From Streptomyces sp. V3I8 (GTDB lineage: Bacteria; Actinomycetota; Actinomycetes; Streptomycetales; Streptomycetaceae): 64,000 nt of DNA. Made by a program: the position numbers and the translations under genes. The notes under the pieces were generated by a model. The model worked only from the letters and a program-made list of their open reading frames with translations, searched no databases and was not told where the DNA came from. Location: NCBI RefSeq assembly GCF_030817535.1, contig NZ_JAUSZL010000002.1:4216001-4280000 (forward strand), given 5' to 3'. Shown here piece after piece: positions 7,454-15,225 of this stretch (position 1 is its first letter; each line of letters opens with the position of its first letter).

Positions 7454-9948
7454 CTACTCGTTCGTGAACTCCTCGACCACCGTCGCGCCCAGTTCCCGCA
7501 CGATCAGTTCGTGGCCCGACAGGGCCGACTCGTCGAGGTCGGGATCGTCGTCCTCCGGGGTGTCGTCCTCCGGGGAGATGGGGGGCGGCTCCGCGGCGGC
7601 GGGGCGGGGCGGGGGCCGGTGGGCCGACGCGGACGGCGCGCCGCCGCCCTGGGCCGGCGGCTGGGCCTGGGACGCGGGGCCGGCGGCCGGTCCGGGGGCC
7701 GGGGCCGACTGCTGCGTGGCGGGGCGGGGCGCGCCCTGCTGTGCCGCCGCACCACTCGACGCGTACCCTCCGCCGCCGCCTGCGCCTGCGCCACCGCCGC
7801 CGTAACCGCCGTGGCCGTAACCGCCGTGACCGCCACCCGGCGCGGGCGGCGGTGGGGCCGAGCCTCCGGACGGGTCGATGACCGCCTCGATCTTCCACTG
7901 CACGTTGAACAGCTCGGACAGCGCCTGCCGCAGCACTTCCTCGCTGCCGCTGCCGGCGAAGTTGTCCCGCGCGCCGGCGCGTTGACGAAGCCGATCTGCA
8001 GGGTCGTGCCGTCGAAGCCGGTGACCTGGGCGTTCTGGCTGAGCAGGATCCAGGTGAAGCGGCGCCGGTTCTTCACCGCCTCCAGGATGTTCGGCCAGAG
8101 CGTCCTGGGGTCGGGGCCACCGCCCGGCGGAGCGGAGAGGGCGGGGGCCGCGGCGCTCTGGGGGGCGGGGGGAAGGACCTGGGCGTACGACGGGGACGGC
8201 GGGACCGACGGGGACGGCTGAGCCGCGCCGGAACCGGCCGGACCGCCCGGGGCGGGGGTGGCGGGCACGCCGGACGGGGGCTGCCCGCCACCGGCGGGCG
8301 TGGCGGTGGGCCAGCCGCCGGGACGCCGCCCGCTGCCCGCGGCCGTCGCGGCGGGCCAGGCTCCGGGCGCGCTGCCGGCCGGAGGGGTGGGGGGAGCCGG
8401 GGCCGGAGGATCGGGAGGAGATGTGTACGCGGCCACGGCGGGGGCCTGGGGGGCGGGGGCGGCAGCGGCGGGCACGGCGGCGGCCTGGGCGGCGAGGGGC
8501 TGGGCCGGGTTTTGAGCTTGATTGTGGGCCTGGACCGTCCCGTACCCCGTGTCGCCACCGGGGCCGACGGGTCCACCGGGGGCACCTTGCCCCCCTCCCG
8601 CGCCCGGTCCGGCACCCCGCACGGCGGCACGGGCCGCGGCGACCCCGCCACCGGCCGGAACGGAGGGGGCCGGACCGCCGACGGGCCCACCGCCCTGCGC
8701 CCCCGCAGCCGCCGCGCCCGCTCCCGCGTGGGCGTCGGGCCCGGGCACGTACCCCAGGGGCACCCCGGAAGCGCCGGCCGCGGTGAAGTTCACGCCGCGC
8801 TCGATCCGGTCGAGCCGGGCCATGACGGACCGCTCGTCCCCGTACGCGGCCGGCAGCAGCACGCGCGCGCAGATCAACTCGAGCTGGAGGCGGGGCGAGG
8901 TGGCCCCCCGCATCTCCGTCAGCCCATCGTTGACGAGGTCGGCGGCGCGGCTCAGTTCGGCGGCGCCGAACACACTCGCCTGGGCCGTCATGCGCTCCAC
9001 CACGTCGACGGGGGCGTCGATGAGCCCCTTCTCACCGGCGTCGGGCACGGCGGCCAGGATCACGAGGTCCCGCAGCCGCTCCAGCAGGTCGGCGACGAAG
9101 CGGCGGGGGTCGTTGCCGCCCTCGATGACCCGGTCGACGACCTCGAAGGCGGCGGCGCCGTCGCCCGCGGCGAAGGCCTCGACCACGGAGTCGAGCAGCG
9201 AGCCGTCCGTATAACCGAGGAGGGAGGTGGCCATGGCGTACGTCACACCGTTGTCCCGGGCCCCCGCGAGGAGCTGGTCCATGACGGACATCGAGTCACG
9301 CACGGACCCGGCGCCGGCCCGCACGACGAGCGGGAGCACCCCGTCCTCGATGGGCATGCCCTCGCGCCCGCAGACCTCGCCGAGGTACTCCCGCAGGGTC
9401 CCGGGCGGAACCAGCCGGAACGGATAATGATGCGTCCGCGACCGGATGGTCCCGATGACCTTCTCGGGCTCGGTGGTGGCGAAGATGAACTTGAGGTGCT
9501 CCGGCGGCTCCTCGACGACCTTCAGCAGCGCGTTGAAGCCGGCCGACGTGACCATGTGGGCCTCGTCGATGATGTAGATCTTGTAGCGGCTGCTCGCGGG
9601 CCCGAAGAACGCTTTCTCCCGCAGGTCACGGGCGTCGTCCACACCACCGTGGGAGGCGGCGTCGATCTCGATGACGTCGATGGACCCCGGCCCGTTCCTC
9701 GCGAGGTCCTGGCAGGACTGGCACGCGCCGCACGGGGTGGGCGTGGGGCCCTGCTCGCAGTTCAGGCAGCGGGCGAGGATCCGCGCGCTGGTCGTCTTCC
9801 CGCAGCCGCGCGGCCCGCTGAACAGGTACGCGTGATTGACCCGGTTGTTCCGCAGCGCCTGCTGCAACGGGTCGGTGACATGCTCCTGCCCGATGACCTC
9901 GGCGAACGACTCCGGGCGATAACGGCGGTACAGCGCGAGAGACGACAC
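7454..9948 (-). CDS. dnaX: DNA polymerase III subunit gamma/tau, reading frame disrupted near its 3' end
   Basis: Clamp-loader ATPase. The N-terminal AAA+ domain shows the Walker A segment SGPRGCGKTTSARILA, the zinc knuckle CLNC...CGACQSC, IDEAHMV and the sensor EPEKVIGTIRSRTHHY. Then come domain III and a very long P/A/G-rich linker. The frame that begins at 9948 reads into nonsense after LQIGFVNA (about 7975). The expected continuation (ARDNF then VLRQALSELFNVQWKIEAV) is in another frame and ends at 7454. Removing two bases from the C/G-only run 7966-7981 would join them. GTG 9948 fits the family start (VSSLALYRRYRPESF); ATG 9978 is the alternative. Confidence 0.88.
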
Positions 9949-10061
9949 GCGTACGAGGTTATAGGCGCCCACTGACATCGAGGACCGCCCGCGGAACGTC
10001 TCCCGCCGAACCCCGCCACCGGCACTCCGCCCGGCCCTCGCCCGGCCCCCGGAAACGCAAG

Positions 10062-10148
10062 CGCCCCCCACGCACCCGCCAGAGCCGACCTACCCTTGCT
10101 GCCTTCCGGCCCTGGGGGAGTTCAGTCAGATAGCGCCACGTGAGGGGC
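10062..10148 (-). ncRNA. ffs: signal recognition particle RNA (4.5S)
   Basis: The minus strand carries the invariant apical SRP loop GGCCGGAAGGCAGCAAGG followed by GTAGG. It is flanked by arms that pair: GCCCCTCACGTG at the 5' end with TGCGTGGGGGGC at the 3' end. It lies just upstream of dnaX on the same strand, the common arrangement in Gram-positive bacteria. The ends are estimated from the terminal stem. Confidence 0.88.
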
Positions 10149-10223
10149 TGCGCACACAGTACCCGATCCGAGCGGGGGGAACGAGTTCGCGAGCACGGCT
10201 CAACGTCTTGTATTGTTTGCCGC

Positions 10224-10308
10224 GGAGGATTCGCCTAGTGGCCTAGGGCGCACGCTTGGAAAGCGTGTTGGGGGCAACCCCTCACGAGTTCGAATCTCGT
10301 ATCCTCCG
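10224..10308 (+). tRNA. tRNA-Ser (GGA), integration site of the mobile element
   Basis: An 85-base class II tRNA. The acceptor stem GGAGGAT pairs with ATCCTCC, the anticodon stem CACGC/GCGTG carries anticodon GGA at 10258-10260, there is a long variable arm, and the T-arm holds GTTCGAATC. CCA follows directly (10309-10311). From the anticodon loop onward it is repeated exactly at 27062, so its 3' half is supplied by the integrated element. Confidence 0.96.
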
Positions 10309-10327
10309 CCAGTGCCTCACCGGGCAC
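10256..10327 (+). repeat. attL: left copy of the 72-bp direct repeat
   Basis: Identical over 72 bp to 27062-27133. It starts at the first base of the tRNA-Ser anticodon loop and runs past the tRNA 3' end. The integrase gene lies just inside, which fits tyrosine-recombinase integration into a tRNA. Confidence 0.93.
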
Positions 10328-10330
10328 GAT

Positions 10331-10368
10331 GTCGAAGGGCCCCACCGTTCGCGGTGGGGCCCTTCGAC
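10331..10368 (+). terminator. terminator of tRNA-Ser carried at the element's left end
   Basis: A perfect 17-bp stem (GTCGAAGGGCCCCACCG with its complement) closed by a TTCG tetraloop. An almost identical hairpin follows the other att copy at 27138. The integrase stop codon is just beyond, at 10374, so it can also end the minus-strand int transcript. Confidence 0.85.
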
Positions 10369-10373
10369 GGTTC

Positions 10374-11651
10374 TCAGCTCCCGTTGTCCTGGTTTTTGTC
10401 CACAACGGGTGCCGCGGGCCCCCAGATGGCATCCGCGATCTTCCGAGCGACGTCCTTCAGCATGGCGTCCGGCACGTGCAGATAGCGCGCCCGCATCCGT
10501 GCGGAGGTGCCCGGCTCCCACCCCATGATCTGATCGATAACCCTGGCCGGGACCCCGAGCAGCATGAGCACGGTAGCCGCAGTGTGCCGAGCGTCGTGCA
10601 GCCGGCCGTCCCGCACCTGCGCGTCCGCCAGGAGCCGCTTCCAGTCGTGATAGTCCGTGTTCGGGCTCAACGGGCCGCCCAGCGCCCTGGTGAACACGTA
10701 GTCCGACTCGATCCACAGGTTGCCCGCGGTCTTGCGCTCGCGCGCCTGTACCTCGGCATGCGCGCGGAGCATGGCAACCAGCGGACCCGGCAGGGGCACC
10801 GCGCGGCGGCCGGCGCGAGACTTGGTGTTCTTGGTCTCGCGCCGGACCTGCTTCCGGCTCGGGCAGTACCCCGCCTTCCGGCTGCACGGCGAGGCTTCCG
10901 GACACCCGTGCTCGTAGCGGGGGCGCAGACGGTTGCGGCGCAGTTTGAGGTACTCGTTGTCCAGGTCGACGTCAGACCAGCGCAGTCCGAGCGTCTCGCC
11001 CTGTCGCAGACCGAGCGCGAGCGCGAGCATCCAGCGGGCGCTGTTCCGGCGCTTGTTCACCTCGATCAGCAGACTCTGCACCTCGTCCAGCGAGTAGGGC
11101 TCCACCTCGTCCTCCGCCTCTTCCATCCGCGGGGGCTTGGCCAGCGCGGCAGCGTTCTTTGCCACGTGGCCGCGCCGTGCCGCTTCCCCGAGGGCGGTCC
11201 GGATGGTGCGGTGCGCCTGGTGAGCCGTACCGGCCTTGCTCCCGCTCTTCTGCATCCGGCGGTACAGGCTTTCCAGGTGCTCCGGCTCCAAGCGGTCGAG
11301 GCGGTGCTTGCCGACACCGGGCACGAGGTGCACGCGCACGGCCACCTCGTAGCCGTCGTAGGTGTTCTCGCTCACAGTTGGTTTGGCGATGTTCTCGACC
11401 CAGTGCCACAGCCACTTGTCGACCGTCCACGGCTTGCCGGGCTGTTGCGCCGAACCCTCGTCACGCTGCTTCTCCAACTTGCGGACTTCGTCGACCAGTT
11501 CCTTGCGCGTCGGGCGCGTCAGGTGCCGGCGGTAGGGCGTCCCGTCGTCCTTGTAGCCCATCGGTACGCGGGCGTGCCAGCGCTCGTCTTTCCCGTAGTA
11601 GATGGCGGATTCGCCGTTGGCGCGGCGGGTGCGCTTCTTCTCTTCTGCCAC
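10374..11651 (-). CDS. int: tyrosine-type site-specific integrase of the AICE
   Basis: A 425-residue recombinase for integration at tRNA-Ser. An N-terminal arm-binding region (about 10-65) and a SAM-like core-binding domain (about 72-170) precede the catalytic domain. Catalytic residues seen are R216 (LGLRQGE), H352 and R355 (LHDARHTAA), W378 in the position of the last histidine, and nucleophile Y390. An insertion with three cysteines (CPEASPCSRKAGYC, about 250-263) sits inside the catalytic domain, as in several Streptomyces phage and AICE integrases. The GTG at 11651 has AGGAG upstream. It ends 47 bp from attL. Confidence 0.95.
   Translation of the reverse strand: MAEEKKRTRRANGESAIYYGKDERWHARVPMGYKDDGTPYRRHLTRPTRKELVDEVRKLEKQRDEGSAQQPGKPWTVDKWLWHWVENIAKPTVSENTYDGYEVAVRVHLVPGVGKHRLDRLEPEHLESLYRRMQKSGSKAGTAHQAHRTIRTALGEAARRGHVAKNAAALAKPPRMEEAEDEVEPYSLDEVQSLLIEVNKRRNSARWMLALALGLRQGETLGLRWSDVDLDNEYLKLRRNRLRPRYEHGCPEASPCSRKAGYCPSRKQVRRETKNTKSRAGRRAVPLPGPLVAMLRAHAEVQARERKTAGNLWIESDYVFTRALGGPLSPNTDYHDWKRLLADAQVRDGRLHDARHTAATVLMLLGVPARVIDQIMGWEPGTSARMRARYLHVPDAMLKDVARKIADAIWGPAAPVVDKNQDNGS
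10381..10402 (+). repeat. candidate integrase arm site, left end
   Basis: CCGTTGTCCTG, four bases, then TTGTCCA. The same bipartite sequence in the same orientation lies at 26944-26965 near the right end. The left copy overlaps the 3' end of int. The 11-mer half also occurs by itself inside the primase gene (14344), so the pairing with TTGTCCA is what makes the two ends notable. Confidence 0.5.
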
Positions 11652-11690
11652 AGCCAGACTCCTGTTTTTGGGTACCGAGATCCGGGCGCG

Positions 11691-11718
11691 GCGGACTGTC
11701 CTGTCCGGGACAGTCCGC
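11691..11718. promoter_or_regulatory. inverted repeat between xis and int
   Basis: A perfect 11-bp inverted repeat, GCGGACTGTCC and its complement, with a 6-bp spacer, lies in the 81-bp gap between the excisionase stop and the integrase start. It could be an operator, an excisionase site or an attenuator. The sequence alone does not decide. Confidence 0.5.
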
Positions 11719-11732
11719 TGCCCAGGGTGCGG

Positions 11733-11951
11733 TCAAGCGGCTCGTTGGGCCGCGCGTTGACGGGCGACGTATTCGGCGGGCGCGTCCGCGGGAACTCGTC
11801 GGAGCCTGCCGATGGGGATGGACTCCAACTCTCCGGAGCGGATGAGCTGGTAGCAGAAGGTGCGGCCGACTCGAAGGCGGCGGGCCGCCTCTTCAACGGT
11901 CAGCAGCACGAGGGTGGGGTCGAATGCGTCGGCGGGACGGACCGTTTCCAT
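11733..11951 (-). CDS. xis: excisionase / helix-turn-helix protein
   Basis: A 72-residue protein with a MerR-like winged helix of excisionase type: LTVEEAARRLRVGRTFCYQLI followed by GELESIPIGRLRRVP. Such proteins bend DNA at att sites so the integrase excises rather than integrates. The ATG at 11951 is preceded by AAGGAGC. It lies directly upstream of int on the same strand, the usual AICE order. Confidence 0.88.
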   Translation of the reverse strand: METVRPADAFDPTLVLLTVEEAARRLRVGRTFCYQLIRSGELESIPIGRLRRVPADAPAEYVARQRAAQRAA

Positions 11952-12013
11952 TCGGGTGTTGCTCCTTCGTCGCGAGGGGAGGAGCGAGGGCCCGTCGGCC
12001 CCCTTCTGGGGTA

Positions 12014-12262
12014 TCCGCCACGTCCGCCACGCCGCCACATCGCAGGTCAGAGCCTTGATCGTGTGGCGGATAGCGGTTTTGTGGCGGATGGGTGCCGCCA
12101 CACCGGTGGGTGTGGCGGCTTGTGGAGCGGCCGGTTGGGTCAGCCGGTGAGAGTCGGCTGTGTGGCGGTTTCCGCGGACGTGTGGCGGATGGCTGTGGCG
12201 GTATCCGCCACGGATGCACCCCCGCTGACCTGGGGTGTGGCGGACGTGGCGGACGTGGCGGA
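12014..12262. repeat. iteron-like array, 14 copies of GTGGCGG
   Basis: GTGGCGG occurs 14 times in 249 bp, counting both strands. Minus-orientation copies start at 12014, 12023, 12032, 12095 and 12204; plus copies start at 12063, 12081, 12112, 12162, 12182, 12195, 12237, 12246 and 12255. The array begins with three copies in one orientation at 9-bp steps and ends with three in the opposite orientation at 9-bp steps. It spans the intergenic space beside xis and the 3' end of the replication gene. A replication origin or Rep binding region is the likely reading. Confidence 0.7.
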
Positions 12263-13375
12263 TTCTCCGGGGGACGGAGAGCAGTACCGGATCCAGGCGT
12301 CCGTGAGGTCTTCCGCGTAGTAGCCCTTGGGGAAGCCGGAGGGGGTGCGGATGCCGCGCGGTTTGATCGGTTTGTTGGCCGGGGTGACGTACTGCCCGAG
12401 CAGCCGGGCGAGGGTGCGGGAGTTGATCGGCTTGTCGTCCAGGTCGCCCCATGGGGCGTCGTCCATGCGGAGCAGGCATTCGATGATCGCGGCGGTGGGC
12501 ATGCGGTCGTCTCCGCAGAACACCTTGTCGCGCAGGTCGGTCAGCAGCCGGACCCCGAGGGAGGCTTCGTCGTTGTCGTGGGAGGCGCTGATCAGTTCCA
12601 GGCAGGCGGTACGGGCCCGTGCTGGCCAGTCCCCGCCGGCTGCGTCCGCGACTGCGAGCAGGGGTTCCCAGACGTCGGCAGGCCGGTCGGAGACTCCCTC
12701 GGGCAGCTCCGGCCACGCTTGCGCGACTTGGTCGCGGACGGTGTCGGCCCATTTAGCGAGGCGGTCGCGCAGGGCGTGGCCCTGCTTCTCGTGGGTGCGC
12801 TGCCGGTAGGGCTCCACTTTCTCGTTGGGGGCGCGCTTGCGCATGCGGACGATGACCGAGCGGGTCAGCACGGTGTCCGGGAGAGAGCCGATGCCTGCCA
12901 TGGCCACGGCGCAGTAGGAGTTGAAGATCTGTGCGGTTTGGTTGGAGCCGTCTCCGACGCAGCGCAGGGCGCCGCCGATGCGTCGGTAGCCGGCGTTTAG
13001 GAACCCGCGCAGGGCTTCATCCGCGCCGGCTTTGGGTCCGAAGATGGTGTCCACCTCGTCGAACAGGACGGTGGGGAGTCCCTCGGCTGAGTCGACCAGC
13101 CGGTAGAGGGCGTTGGCGGATGCGGACACCGTGGCGACCGGGCGGGGGGTGAGGGTCTCCACGATCTCCAGGGCCCGTGACTTGCCCGATCCCGGCTCCG
13201 GGGACAGGAACGCGATGCGGGGCGTGGTTTCGAAGCAGTCGATGAGGTGGGCGTGTCCGTCCCACAGCGTGACCGCGACGTACGCGGCAGCGGTGGGAAA
13301 GATGTTGAACCGGCGGTGGAAGGCTTCCACCTCGTCCAGCAGTACGGCGCCGTCGATGGTGTCGGGTGCGGTCAT
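12140..13375 (-). CDS. DUF3631 ATPase, probable AICE replication protein
   Basis: 411 residues. Walker A is PEPGSGKS (59-66) and Walker B is PTVLFDEVDTIF with D106-E107. The C-terminal half (about 190-370) fits the DUF3631 domain found in phage and plasmid replication proteins. The last 30 or so residues (A/T/S-rich) are encoded across the GTGGCGG iterons. Its start overlaps the stop of the upstream small gene (ATGA), which together with the primase-polymerase makes a replication module. A helicase-like role at the nearby iterons is inferred. Confidence 0.82.
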   Translation of the reverse strand: MTAPDTIDGAVLLDEVEAFHRRFNIFPTAAAYVAVTLWDGHAHLIDCFETTPRIAFLSPEPGSGKSRALEIVETLTPRPVATVSASANALYRLVDSAEGLPTVLFDEVDTIFGPKAGADEALRGFLNAGYRRIGGALRCVGDGSNQTAQIFNSYCAVAMAGIGSLPDTVLTRSVIVRMRKRAPNEKVEPYRQRTHEKQGHALRDRLAKWADTVRDQVAQAWPELPEGVSDRPADVWEPLLAVADAAGGDWPARARTACLELISASHDNDEASLGVRLLTDLRDKVFCGDDRMPTAAIIECLLRMDDAPWGDLDDKPINSRTLARLLGQYVTPANKPIKPRGIRTPSGFPKGYYAEDLTDAWIRYCSPSPGESATSATSATPQVSGGASVADTATAIRHTSAETATQPTLTG

Positions 13376-13635
13376 GCGGCGGCCCTCCCTTCCTGTGCGA
13401 TGGCGCCGTGCGGGCAGACGCCGATCGTCGCGCGGGTGGTGAGTTCGGTGACGGCTGCGCGGCCTCGGGCGCGTTCGTGGTGCCCGCAGGCACAGAGCCA
13501 GTCGGCCACGGGATTGCGGGTGAACCGCACCTGCAACCCCGGGCAGACGCCGAAGACAGCAACCGCCTCCGGATCAAGGACAAGAGCAGTGCGGACGCCT
13601 TCGGCGACGACCTTCGGCGCGCCACGGCCGGTCAC
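13372..13635 (-). CDS. small Cys-containing AICE protein
   Basis: An 87-residue protein whose TGA overlaps the ATG of the DUF3631 gene. Four cysteines in WLCACGHHERARG and ATIGVCPHG, with neighbouring histidines, suggest a small zinc site. The GTG at 13635 is the only plausible start in the frame, and no strong ribosome binding site is visible. It lies 85 bp after the primase-polymerase gene in the same transcription unit. Function unknown. Confidence 0.65.
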   Translation of the reverse strand: MTGRGAPKVVAEGVRTALVLDPEAVAVFGVCPGLQVRFTRNPVADWLCACGHHERARGRAAVTELTTRATIGVCPHGAIAQEGRAAA

Positions 13636-13720
13636 GGGTGCGGCCGGTTCGGCGAAGCCGGTCCGAAGCCGGTCCCGGTGGGGGCACCCATGCTTTTCAA
13701 GAGGGGGGCGGGGCGGCTGG

Positions 13721-14638
13721 TCATGCTGCCGCCCTCGGGCGGCAGGTACGGATCGACCAGTCCAGTGCGCTGCGGATCGTGGCCCGGCACTCGGCAGCGG
13801 TGAGCCCGGCAGCCTCGCCCTCCCCTTGAAAAGCGTCTTCCACCACGTGGCGGGGGATGTCGCCCCATGCGACGAAGCGGCCCAGGGCACGTGCGCTCTC
13901 CAAAAGGCGGACGTTGCGGGTGCCCTCCGGCGCCTGCCGCACGTTCCTGCGACCCCAAATGAGGGCGGCTTCGGCGGCCCGCCCGGTGCGCGCCACGGCC
14001 GGCGTGAGCGTGGGCGGGGACGTCGTGGACGGGTGCGGCGGGATGAGCAGGGCCAGCAGTGCCGGGGGCAGAGGGTTGAGGAGCGCGGGACCCTCAATCT
14101 CGTACGTCCTGCCGTTGACGACGCTGCCGGCCGCGACGACGTAGCCACCCCACGCTCGGGTGTCGACCAGTGGGGCGAGGGTCCCGGCGGTGTTGTGGAG
14201 GCGTACCGCGGCGGGGGCGGTGAAGTACAGATGCGCGCCGCTCGCGGTCCGGATCGTGCGGGTGCGGGGGACGGGCTGCTCGGTGCGCTCGCAGAGCGCC
14301 TTAAAGGTCGCCGCGCCGTCAGGCGCGTCCGCACTGCTGTTGCCGTTGTCCTGGCTTTTGGGCTTGTCCAGGTCGATGACGACCAGCCCGGAGGGGCCGG
14401 TCGCGATGCCGACGTTGAATGGCGCCTGCGACCATGCGGCACGGATGCGGTCCGGGTCGGTCGTGGCGCGCTGCTCCCACTTGCGGTGTCCGCTCACACA
14501 GGGCCCGGTACACGGGCACGCCTGCTCACTGTGCAGGGCGGGCCGCTTGCTGCCGGGCCGCAGGGGGAAGACAGACCAGCCGCGTTCGGCGGCGCTCAGA
14601 GCTGCGGATAGCAGCGCGGTACGGGGGACATGGGTCAT
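13721..14638 (-). CDS. bifunctional DNA primase/polymerase (PrimPol)
   Basis: 305 residues. The N-terminal AEP-type prim-pol domain shows the KRP segment after FPLRPGS, the metal-binding pair D89 and D91 (VVIDLDKP) and the later RTIRTASGAHLYF block. The CPCTGPC cluster near residue 41 is typical of this family in actinobacterial plasmids. It provides primers and synthesis for element replication. The ATG at 14638 has GGAGG upstream; the longer upstream frame is not coding-like. Confidence 0.88.
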   Translation of the reverse strand: MTHVPRTALLSAALSAAERGWSVFPLRPGSKRPALHSEQACPCTGPCVSGHRKWEQRATTDPDRIRAAWSQAPFNVGIATGPSGLVVIDLDKPKSQDNGNSSADAPDGAATFKALCERTEQPVPRTRTIRTASGAHLYFTAPAAVRLHNTAGTLAPLVDTRAWGGYVVAAGSVVNGRTYEIEGPALLNPLPPALLALLIPPHPSTTSPPTLTPAVARTGRAAEAALIWGRRNVRQAPEGTRNVRLLESARALGRFVAWGDIPRHVVEDAFQGEGEAAGLTAAECRATIRSALDWSIRTCRPRAAA

Positions 14639-14727
14639 GCTGGAGACCTCCAACAGGTCTGTTGTGGGCTGGTTGGGCCGGGGCGACCGCGAATCTTTGG
14701 CGAGAGGGGCGGTCGCCCCGGGCGTAG

Positions 14728-15039
14728 CTAGAGGTGCTTGGAGCGGGTGAGTCGGAGAGTGATCCCTCCGACACCGATGGGTCCGGCGGCGCCGGCGATG
14801 ACGGTGAAGGTGTGGGTGGCGGTATCGAGCAGCGCGCACAGTGCGACGACCAGCCCCCAGCCCCCGAGTGCGGCGGCGCCGGCGATGGCGAGCGGGATGA
14901 GGATCCGGCGCCACGGGACGCCGTTCGGGTCGGTGGTGTGGACGACGATGACGACCGGCGCTCCGGTGGCTTCGGCACGGCGGTAGACGTCTGCGGGGAC
15001 GTGCGGGGCGATGATCCCCGGCGGGTCGCGGTAGGTCAT
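14728..15039 (-). CDS. small AICE membrane protein (Spd-like)
   Basis: 103 residues with two predicted membrane segments (about 46-68 and 70-92: ILIPLAIAGAAALGGWGLVV, then the FTVIAGAAGPIGVG region). GAGGAAGG precedes the ATG. Small membrane proteins like this accompany TraB-type transfer ATPases and are thought to help spread plasmids along the mycelium. No specific family is recognised. Confidence 0.7.
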   Translation of the reverse strand: MTYRDPPGIIAPHVPADVYRRAEATGAPVVIVVHTTDPNGVPWRRILIPLAIAGAAALGGWGLVVALCALLDTATHTFTVIAGAAGPIGVGGITLRLTRSKHL

Positions 15040-15104
15040 TCGAGCCTTCCTCGGGTGAGGCGCGCGCCGGTGCCCGCAGGGGCTGCGGGGGCGCGTGCGG
15101 GTGA

Positions 15105-15225
15105 GGTGTCAGGCGGGTGTCAGAGGGGTGTTACGGGCCGGTGTGAGGGCGCGTAACGGTGTGTCTGCCTAGGGGTTTGGGTGTTAGGGGCCGTAACACC
15201 GTTAGGGGTGTCAGGGGGTGTTACG
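15105..15225. repeat. GGTGTYA repeat cluster downstream of the transfer ATPase (candidate clt)
   Basis: The heptamer GGTGTCA or GGTGTTA occurs six times on the plus strand in 121 bp, plus the inverse TAACACC. A compound unit (GGTGTCAG, spacer, GGGTGTTACG) occurs twice, at 15116-15135 and 15207-15225. The cluster sits between the TraB-like gene and the small membrane protein gene, touching the TraB stop. TraB proteins load on short repeats near their own gene, so a transfer locus is plausible. A regulator binding site is the alternative. Confidence 0.5.

Noticed and set aside
7960..7985. Programmed frameshift like that of Escherichia coli dnaX
   Set aside because: No A-rich slippery heptamer at the junction and the break lies in a C/G run prone to sequencing error; kept only as an alternative in the finding.
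8512..9975. 487-codon plus-strand open frame opposite dnaX
   Set aside because: The minus strand encodes the conserved DnaX AAA+ domain.
12000..12270. GTGGCGG array as a CRISPR array
   Set aside because: Units are 7-9 bp with variable spacing and both orientations; no 25-35 bp repeats or unique spacers.
14344..14371. Third integrase arm site inside the primase gene
   Set aside because: It shares CCGTTGTCCTG but its TTGTCCA half is at a different distance, and it encodes a conserved-looking stretch; probably coincidence.
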